Assembly (NCBI GenBank): GCA_937926265.1
Contig: CALAZS010000095.1
Span: 1 to 5,491 of the forward strand
Direction: 5' to 3'
Source of the DNA: an uncultured Gammaproteobacteria bacterium
Lineage (GTDB): Bacteria; Pseudomonadota; Gammaproteobacteria; Chromatiales; Chromatiaceae
Length of the DNA: 5,491 nt
The notes under the pieces are model-generated. The model saw only the letters and a program-made list of their open reading frames with translations, was not told the DNA's origin and did not search any database. Made by a program: the position numbers and the translations under genes. Shown here one piece after another: positions 1 to 5,491 of the stretch; the stretch's first letter is position 1; each line of letters starts with the position of its first letter.

Positions 1-2
1 CC

Positions 3-308
3 TATGGTTCTGACGTTCCGCTGGTGATGGAAATATTGATGGAGTGTGCAAATGAAAATTCGATGGTGGCGAAAACGTTCACGCCACAGGTTCTGTTTCT
101 GAGTTTCGGAGAGAGTTCGCTCGATTTCGAGCTTCGCGTATGGGTACTGGATGCTGACCACAGACTGAAGGCTAAAAGCGAGCTTCATCAGGCAATTGAC
201 CGTCGTTTTCGGGAAGCGAATATCGAGATTGCCTTTCCGCAGCGAGATCTGCATCTGCGTGGTTTGGATGAATCGGTGATTTTGAGGCATACGGAAGCGA
301 CAACATAG
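3..308 (+). CDS. MscS-family mechanosensitive ion channel, C-terminal fragment (5' end outside window)
   Basis: The frame is open from the first bases and stops at TAG 306-308, giving the last 101 residues of a longer protein. The fragment matches the cytoplasmic C-terminal alpha/beta domain of MscS-type channels. It has YGSDVPLV at its start, then FGESSLDFELRVWV, a KSELHQAIDRRFRE helix and the terminal PFPQRDLHLR motif. These signatures are highly characteristic of the family. MscS proteins sit in the inner membrane and open under membrane tension to release solutes during hypo-osmotic shock. The pore helices that would separate a small MscS from a large KefA/MscK-type channel lie upstream and are not visible, so the subtype is unknown. 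The ATG at 24 is an internal methionine: homology continues upstream of it in the same frame. The next gene starts 64 bases later on the same strand. Read-through is possible, but no functional link is evident. Confidence 0.93.
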   Translation, partial: YGSDVPLVMEILMECANENSMVAKTFTPQVLFLSFGESSLDFELRVWVLDADHRLKAKSELHQAIDRRFREANIEIAFPQRDLHLRGLDESVILRHTEATT

Positions 309-372
309 CCTTTTACGCTGGGGGAGATAATTTAAAGTACAAAGAAAGATTTAAGAATTCAGAGGCAAAAAA
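309..372 (+). other. AT-rich intergenic spacer between the channel and binding-protein genes
   Basis: This 64-base gap is AT-rich apart from a short G run at about 320-324. I see no hairpin followed by T residues that would act as an intrinsic terminator. I also see no well-spaced sigma70 or sigma54 promoter: TTTACG (312-317) is followed by TACAAA (338-343) at 20 bases, which is too far for a convincing pair. Whether the downstream pair has its own promoter here or is read through from the channel gene cannot be settled from sequence. Confidence 0.5.
361..365 (+). promoter_or_regulatory. Ribosome binding site supporting the TTG start at 373
   Basis: AGAGG lies 7 bases before the TTG at 373, a normal Shine-Dalgarno spacing. 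An in-frame TAA at 352-354 closes the frame upstream, and no ATG or GTG lies between it and 373. TTG is therefore the only start that keeps the signal peptide. Confidence 0.75.
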
Positions 373-1164
373 TTGTTTAAAAAATTACTATGGCAATTGT
401 TCGCACTTCTTTTTTTGGTTACCGGTTCAACAGTATCGGCGGAGCCCATTTTTAGAATTGTATACAATGACAAAGAGAATCCACCACGGATTATGGGTGA
501 TGATACTTCCATAAATTGGTCGAAGCCCGGAATAACTTTAGAGCTTTTAAAAATGGTCGAAAAACAGGTGAACGTTCAGTTTCAATTCAAACGCATGCCG
601 TGGAAGCGTTGTCTTTATATGGTTGAAAATGGTTTGGCTGATGGGACCTTCCACGCCAGTTACAATTCGGATAGAGCGAAATATGGGGTATATCCGCTTC
701 GAGAAGGAGAGCTCGATTCAACCAAAGCCATATATAAAAACACCTATGTAATATATGTGAAAAAAGGATCCGGTGTGACCTGGAACGGTAAAGCATTCAG
801 CAACCTTGCCCGCCCAATAGGCACCCAGCTATCATTTGCCATCGCCGACGATCTGCGCAACATGGGATATAAGGTAATGGAGGAAGGCAGTGTGACCAAC
901 AACCTTGATAAACTGGTTGCCGGCAGGATATCGGCCTATGCTGATATTGAAACCATCGTTGACAATACGCTCCGCAAACACAAGTCCAAGTATGCAGCTG
1001 TCAAAAAGATACCGCCGGCGCTTAAAGAGAAGGTTTATTATCTGCTGATTTCAAAAGGGTTCGCTGCCAAACATCCGCAATTGACCGAACGTATCTGGGC
1101 AGCTGTCCGTGATGTGCAGACAACGGATGTTTACCAGGAAATGTTGAAAAAATATGAGAATTAA
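373..1164 (+). CDS. Periplasmic solute-binding protein, family 3 type (SBP_bac_3/PBPb fold), TTG start
   Basis: The 263-residue product begins with a classical Sec signal peptide: MFKK, a hydrophobic core over residues 5-17, and a likely signal peptidase I site after VSA (residue 23). No lipobox is present, so the mature protein should be soluble in the periplasm. The length and pattern fit the two-lobed binding proteins of amino-acid-type ABC systems. These include GITLELLKMVEK (53-64), RMPWKRCL (74-81), GLADGTFHASY...R (87-101), a crossover and second lobe from about 125, AGRISAYADIE (183-193), and the C-terminal helix ending in YQEMLKKYEN. The ligand cannot be named. No permease or ATPase gene is adjacent; instead a sensor kinase gene follows after 17 bases. 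Related stand-alone binding proteins in such settings often serve as ligand receptors for sensors rather than importers, so a sensory role is plausible but inferred. The next in-frame ATG (codon 41) would remove the signal peptide, which supports the TTG start. Confidence 0.88.
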   Translation: MFKKLLWQLFALLFLVTGSTVSAEPIFRIVYNDKENPPRIMGDDTSINWSKPGITLELLKMVEKQVNVQFQFKRMPWKRCLYMVENGLADGTFHASYNSDRAKYGVYPLREGELDSTKAIYKNTYVIYVKKGSGVTWNGKAFSNLARPIGTQLSFAIADDLRNMGYKVMEEGSVTNNLDKLVAGRISAYADIETIVDNTLRKHKSKYAAVKKIPPALKEKVYYLLISKGFAAKHPQLTERIWAAVRDVQTTDVYQEMLKKYEN

Positions 1165-1181
1165 TTTTTGGATATACCACC

Positions 1182-4100
1182 ATGCGATTCCTAAAGCCTA
1201 AACACTTAAGCCATAAAGTTCTTGGTTATACGATGATTTTTTACCTGGTCGTGGTCTGCGCAATCATGACCTGGCTGATAGCCGAAACTTACCGGAGTGC
1301 GAGACAGGGGGTATTCCGTGAGCTAAAAATATACGAAAGTTCATTCAGAACAGCGCTCACAGAAATCCTTTGGTCCATGGACATGGACAAGCTTTCGTCT
1401 TTAATCCAGGGTATTGAGGAAATTCCGGAAATCATTGGTGTGCGAGTTTCAGATCCGAACACCGGGAAAATTTTGCATCAAATAGGTTGGTTGATTGATT
1501 TTGAAGACGGAATGGCAAAGTTTTACGGACATGATGGCATGCCGAGAAGAGCCCAGGTTTATAAAAAGGCTGGTGAGATCTTCATGCATAGTTTCTTACT
1601 GTTTTACGAACCTGAAGGTGAAAGTCAATTAATCGGTAAGGTTTCACTATTTTCAGATACGAATGTAATATTTGACCGCATAAAATATCGGGTTGCACTG
1701 ATGGTTGCCGGAGCAACCTTCCAGATTTTGCTATTATGGATTTTCTTTTCCTGGATCAGTCGGCGTTTTATTTCCCGTCCGCTGGCCCGATTAACACAAT
1801 CGGTTGAGGCATTTGATCTTGAAAAGCCACTAGACCCGGTGGAGGCAGTGCTGATTGAGGGCGAAGACGAACTGTCAGTTCTCAACCAGGCATTTGTGGA
1901 AATGCAGAAAAGGTTGTTTGAATCGGTGCAGTCGCTGCGACAAAGCCAGCGTGAACTTCGCCATCTCAATGAGAATCTGGAAGAAATCGTCCTGGAGCGC
2001 ACGGCAGAGTTGAAAAAATTATCTGAAGCTGTAGAGCACAGCCCGGCTTCGGTGGTGGTTACCGATAAGGATGGAATCATTGAGTACGTCAACCCGAGAT
2101 TTAGCGAAGTCACCGGATATACCGTAGAAGAGGCAATCGGACAGAATCCGAGAGTATTAAAGTCAGGCGATCTTCCCAAATCATATTACAAAGAACTCTG
2201 GGATACGATTCTTTCCGGCAAAGATTGGCGCGGTGAGTTTATAAATAAAAGGAAAAACGGTGAGGAATTTTGGGAAAGTGCATCTATTTCACCTATTTTA
2301 GATGATGAAGGTGAAATTACCCATTTTGTGGCCGTCAAAGAGGATATCACCGAACGTAAAGCAGCCGAAGAGGCGTTGCGTGCATCCGAAGAAAAGTCGC
2401 GGTTGCTTTTGGAATCCGTCGCCGAGGGTATTTTCGGCGTGGACCTGGATGGAAAAGTGGCTTTTATTAATCCGGCGGCCAACCGGATGCTGGGCTACGG
2501 ACCGGATGAACTCATTGGGCATGATGTGCATGAAAAAATTCACCATTCACACGCCGACGGATCGGCATATTCGAAAAGCGAATGTCCCATGTATTTAACC
2601 CATGCCGACGGCACCGATCATCATATTGCCGATGAGGTGCTCTGGCGTAAAGACGGCACATCTTTTCCAGTGCAATACACCAGCATGCCGATCAAGAAAA
2701 ACGGGCAGGTTGTTGGCGCGGTTGTCACCTTTATGGACATCACCGATAGAAAAAAGATGGAAGCGGCTCTTCGCGAGACTCAAGAACGGGTGATGCAAGC
2801 AGCGGAAATTTCCATGTTTGGTTTTTGGGAAATGGATTTGAATTCACAAGAATACGCTATGACGGATTCTTTATGGAAATTATTCGGGACTACCGCTGAA
2901 AAGGAGGGCGGTTATGCCATAACCGAACAGGAACTTATGGAGCGATTTATTCCACCAGAGGATGTTCATTTGCATGAAGCGCATTTTCAAGCGGCACTCA
3001 TTGCGAAAGACAGCAAACCGAGGAGTATGGAGACACGCTTTATTAAAACGAATGGTGAAATGCGGTACGGGAGAGCCCAATATCAAATCGTCTTTGATCA
3101 AGAGAGCAAACCAATGAAAGCCTTTGGTTCTTTTCACGATTTTACCGAACGCAAGCAAATCGAAGAGGACCTGCAGGCCCGCGTCAGGGAACTGGACGAA
3201 GCTCAATCCACCATGCAGAATATGATGGAGGATCTGGACAAAGAAAAGCAGAAAGCCGAGGCCGCCACCCGCGCCAAAAGCGAATTTCTAGCCAACATGA
3301 GCCATGAAATTCGCACGCCCATGAATGCCATTATCGGAATGGCGCATTTGGCCCTGAAAACCGATCTTACCGCCAAGCAGTATGACTATCTGAAAAAGGT
3401 GGATATCTCCGCCAAGTCCCTTTTGGGAATTATCAATGACATCCTGGATTTTTCAAAGATTGAAGCCGGCAAACTGAACATGGAGTCCGTGGACTTCCAA
3501 TTAGAGGATACCCTCGACAATATTTCCACCCTGGTAGGCATAAAGACCCAAGAAAAAGGGCTGGAGCTGCTTTTTAAGACAGATGCATCGGTGCCGACAG
3601 CGCTGGTCGGTGATCCCCTGCGCTTGGGGCAAATTCTGATTAATTTATCAAACAACGCCGTTAAATTTACAGATACGGGGGAGATTCTCATTTCCACCGA
3701 ATCGGTCAATAAAGACGACAATCAGGTAACCCTAAAATTTTCGGTTCAAGATACCGGCATTGGCATGACTGCGGAACAAGCTGCCAAGTTGTTTCAACCA
3801 TTTTCGCAGGCTGATTCTTCAACGACCCGCAAATATGGCGGCACCGGATTGGGACTTACAATCAGCAAACGGCTGGCAGAAATGATGGGTGGCGAAATCT
3901 GGGTGGAAAGCGAGCCGGGCCGGGGCAGCACCTTCAGTTTTACCGCCAACTTCGGCCTGGGAAAAGAGAAAGCCAAAAAACAGTATAAGCCCGCATCCGA
4001 ACTGCGCGGCATGAAAGTTTTGGTGGTGGACGACAACGCTACCTCGAGGGACATTTTACAGGAGATGCTGGAATCTTTTACTTTTGAGGTCACCGTGGCA

Positions 4101-5491
4101 GCATCCGGACCAGAGGGAATCACAGAACTTGAGAGTGCGAAGGAAGATAGACCTATCGAGTTGGTTGTTATGGATTGGAAAATGCCGGGTATGGATGGTA
4201 TCGAGGCATCCAGGCGGATTAAAGATCATGAGGGTTTAAACAAAATTCCACCGATTATACTGGTGACCGCTTACGGTCGGGAAGAGGTCATGCAACAGGC
4301 CGAGCAGTTGGGACTCGAAGGCTTTCTGTTAAAACCGGTCAGTGCCTCGATGCTTTTTGACGCCATCATGCAAGCGTTTGGCGAAGAGGTGCCCGAAATC
4401 TCGCGGGTTGTGCAAAGACATGAACAAGAAGCAAAAGCATTAGAACATATCCAAGGGGCAAATGTACTATTAGTGGAAGATAATGAAATCAATCAGCAGG
4501 TGGCCAAGGAAATTCTTGAGGGTGCCGGTCTGAATGTTGCCCTGGCCGCCGATGGCCAAGAGGGTGTCAATGCTGTAAAAGAAAACAATTATGATGTGGT
4601 GCTCATGGACGTACAGATGCCAGTGATGGACGGATACACCGCTACGCGGGAAATCCGAAATCTGAAATCCGAAATCCGAAATGTTCCAATAATTGCCATG
4701 ACGGCACATGCCATGGCCGGTGATGAGGATAAAAGTTTGAAGGCCGGCATGAACGGCCATGTCACCAAACCGATTGATCCGGACCAGCTTTTTTCAACTT
4801 TGCAGAAATGGGTAAAACCGAGTGAGGAACGAGTCCAAGTTCAACAACCGGAAGTTCCTGTCGGGCGTCCTAAATTGGATAAGACCGTCCTGGAAGAAAA
4901 AGAGTTGCCGACATCTTTGATGGGATTTGACCTAACAGATGGATTAAAAAGGTTGCAGGGAAATAAAAGGCTTTATCGAAAATTGCTTTTAAACTTTGCT
5001 AAGGACTACAACACAGTAGCCGCTGAAATCCGCCAGACGCTGGATGCAAAGGATTTTGAGCACGCTCACAGCCTGGTACACAATCTCAAAGGATTGGCCG
5101 GCAATCTTGCGGCTACGGAGCTTCAGGCAGCCGCGGTGAACATCGAGAAACTCGTTAAAGGAGTTGAACAACAGAACGCCCCTCAAGCTGAAGAGCTAAA
5201 TTTAAAATTCTCAGAGCTTGAAAATGCCCTCAATCAAGCCCTCAAATCAGCTCAGACTCTTGGCGTACCTACTGAAGAAAATATCGAAAAACCATCTGCT
5301 GGAGAACTTGCAGATATTCCCACAGAATTATCTCAGGATATTGCCAAACGTATTCGCAATGCGGCTGAAATGGGAGATGTCATGACATTAAATGCCATTG
5401 CGGAGGAAATTAAGGATCAATCAGACACCTGCACACTGCTCAGCAAACAGATTGTTCAAATGGCGGAGGATTTTGATCTGGATGGTATTCA
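1182..5491 (+). CDS. Membrane hybrid sensor histidine kinase with 3 PAS, 2 receiver and HPt domains (3' end outside window)
   Basis: One uninterrupted frame of 1436 visible codons has no stop before the window edge. The domains in order are: TM1 (about 13-34); a periplasmic sensor of about 135 residues; TM2 (about 171-192); HAMP (about 190-245, with P200 and D229-E230-L231); a coiled coil to about 280; and PAS1 (about 281-390, ending DITERK). PAS2 (about 407-524, ending DITDRK) and a PAS_3-type PAS3 (about 537-658) follow, then a second coiled coil. HisKA has SHEIRTP with phospho-acceptor H708. HATPase_c has N-box N821/N825, G1 DTGIG 857-861 and G2 GGTGLGL 886-892. Receiver 1 carries D950, D951, D998, T1029 and K1051; receiver 2 carries E1099, D1100, D1143, T1174 and K1196. 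The HPt domain (about 1247-1340) has HNLKG with H1300, and a helical module follows from about 1378. All catalytic residues are intact, so this should be an active BarA/TorS-style phosphorelay kinase in the inner membrane. No output domain is visible. ATG 1182 lies 17 bases after the binding-protein stop with only a weak SD (TGGAT, 1169-1173); the next ATG (codon 18) falls inside TM1. The two genes are probably one operon. Confidence 0.96.
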   Translation, partial: MRFLKPKHLSHKVLGYTMIFYLVVVCAIMTWLIAETYRSARQGVFRELKIYESSFRTALTEILWSMDMDKLSSLIQGIEEIPEIIGVRVSDPNTGKILHQIGWLIDFEDGMAKFYGHDGMPRRAQVYKKAGEIFMHSFLLFYEPEGESQLIGKVSLFSDTNVIFDRIKYRVALMVAGATFQILLLWIFFSWISRRFISRPLARLTQSVEAFDLEKPLDPVEAVLIEGEDELSVLNQAFVEMQKRLFESVQSLRQSQRELRHLNENLEEIVLERTAELKKLSEAVEHSPASVVVTDKDGIIEYVNPRFSEVTGYTVEEAIGQNPRVLKSGDLPKSYYKELWDTILSGKDWRGEFINKRKNGEEFWESASISPILDDEGEITHFVAVKEDITERKAAEEALRASEEKSRLLLESVAEGIFGVDLDGKVAFINPAANRMLGYGPDELIGHDVHEKIHHSHADGSAYSKSECPMYLTHADGTDHHIADEVLWRKDGTSFPVQYTSMPIKKNGQVVGAVVTFMDITDRKKMEAALRETQERVMQAAEISMFGFWEMDLNSQEYAMTDSLWKLFGTTAEKEGGYAITEQELMERFIPPEDVHLHEAHFQAALIAKDSKPRSMETRFIKTNGEMRYGRAQYQIVFDQESKPMKAFGSFHDFTERKQIEEDLQARVRELDEAQSTMQNMMEDLDKEKQKAEAATRAKSEFLANMSHEIRTPMNAIIGMAHLALKTDLTAKQYDYLKKVDISAKSLLGIINDILDFSKIEAGKLNMESVDFQLEDTLDNISTLVGIKTQEKGLELLFKTDASVPTALVGDPLRLGQILINLSNNAVKFTDTGEILISTESVNKDDNQVTLKFSVQDTGIGMTAEQAAKLFQPFSQADSSTTRKYGGTGLGLTISKRLAEMMGGEIWVESEPGRGSTFSFTANFGLGKEKAKKQYKPASELRGMKVLVVDDNATSRDILQEMLESFTFEVTVAASGPEGITELESAKEDRPIELVVMDWKMPGMDGIEASRRIKDHEGLNKIPPIILVTAYGREEVMQQAEQLGLEGFLLKPVSASMLFDAIMQAFGEEVPEISRVVQRHEQEAKALEHIQGANVLLVEDNEINQQVAKEILEGAGLNVALAADGQEGVNAVKENNYDVVLMDVQMPVMDGYTATREIRNLKSEIRNVPIIAMTAHAMAGDEDKSLKAGMNGHVTKPIDPDQLFSTLQKWVKPSEERVQVQQPEVPVGRPKLDKTVLEEKELPTSLMGFDLTDGLKRLQGNKRLYRKLLLNFAKDYNTVAAEIRQTLDAKDFEHAHSLVHNLKGLAGNLAATELQAAAVNIEKLVKGVEQQNAPQAEELNLKFSELENALNQALKSAQTLGVPTEENIEKPSAGELADIPTELSQDIAKRIRNAAEMGDVMTLNAIAEEIKDQSDTCTLLSKQIVQMAEDFDLDGI
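4650..4682 (+). repeat. Heptamer tandem repeat (GAAATCC), about 4.7 copies, inside the kinase gene
   Basis: Five consecutive 7-bp units start at 4650, 4657, 4664, 4671 and 4678. Units 1, 3 and 4 are GAAATCC, unit 2 is GAAATCT, and the last is the partial GAAAT. The array encodes E1157-N1167 of receiver domain 2, the stretch leading into beta-strand 4 between phospho-acceptor D1143 and T1174. A pure array of this unit reads EIRNPKS in every forward frame and GFRISDF in every reverse frame, so it never makes a stop codon. The D-to-T distance here (31 residues) equals that in receiver 1, so the array has not visibly lengthened the domain. Confidence 0.85.

Noticed and set aside
309..372. Possible promoter (TTTACG / TACAAA) in the spacer
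   Set aside because: The 20-base spacing and poor hexamers fall below what I would call a promoter, and the AT-rich spacer makes chance matches likely.
587..796. - strand 69-codon open frame inside the binding-protein gene
   Set aside because: It is antisense to a well-supported secreted protein and shows no domain and no start context.
1625..2482. Long open frames on the - strand (up to 184 codons) opposite the kinase gene
   Set aside because: They lie opposite HAMP and PAS coding sequence, their translations are Ser/Arg-rich with no recognisable domain, and the + strand frame is clearly the real gene.
2302..2793. + strand frames of 98 and 63 codons within the kinase gene
   Set aside because: They are out-of-frame readings of PAS1/PAS2 sequence with no ribosome binding site and no recognisable protein motif.
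3386..4760. Several - strand open frames of about 70-110 codons opposite the transmitter and receivers
   Set aside because: They are antisense shadows of conserved HisKA, HATPase and receiver codons. The 4470-4760 frame contains ISDFGFQISDF only because the heptamer array is open on the reverse strand too.
1182..5491. A frameshift or stop splitting the kinase gene
   Set aside because: Codon-by-codon reading from 1182 to the window end finds no stop and every domain is in the same frame, including across the heptamer array.

Overview
The window reads as ordinary chromosomal DNA from a Gram-negative bacterium that is rich in signal transduction genes. The mid-range GC content, the very long multi-PAS hybrid kinase directly behind a periplasmic binding protein gene, and the GAAATCC-type heptamer repeat all suggest a deltaproteobacterium (Desulfobacterota, Desulfobacterales-like). 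That placement is inference from style, not proof. All recognisable genes lie on the + strand.

Layout: (1) 3-308 is the C-terminal end of an MscS-family mechanosensitive channel whose start lies upstream of the window. (2) 309-372 is a short AT-rich spacer with no clear terminator or promoter, ending in a ribosome binding site. (3) 373-1164 encodes a complete 263-residue secreted, family-3-type periplasmic solute-binding protein with a TTG start. (4) After 17 bases, 1182 to the window end is one uninterrupted reading frame of at least 1436 codons. It encodes a membrane-bound hybrid histidine kinase: TM1, periplasmic sensor, TM2, HAMP, three PAS domains, HisKA, HATPase_c, two receiver domains, HPt, and a further helical C-terminal module cut by the window edge.

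The binding protein and kinase are very likely co-transcribed and probably form a two-part sensor. In that model the periplasmic protein binds a small solute, and the kinase reads it through its extracytoplasmic domain while its three PAS domains add cytoplasmic inputs. The kinase carries a full internal His-Asp-His relay (H708, D998/D1143, H1300) but no DNA-binding or enzymatic output in the visible part, so the final response regulator must be encoded elsewhere. The channel fragment has no evident functional link to the pair.

No RNA genes, insertion sequences, CRISPR arrays or phage genes were seen. The items most worth a second look are a 7-bp tandem repeat embedded in the second receiver domain, the unnamed C-terminal module behind the HPt domain, and a His/Cys-rich insert in the second PAS domain.
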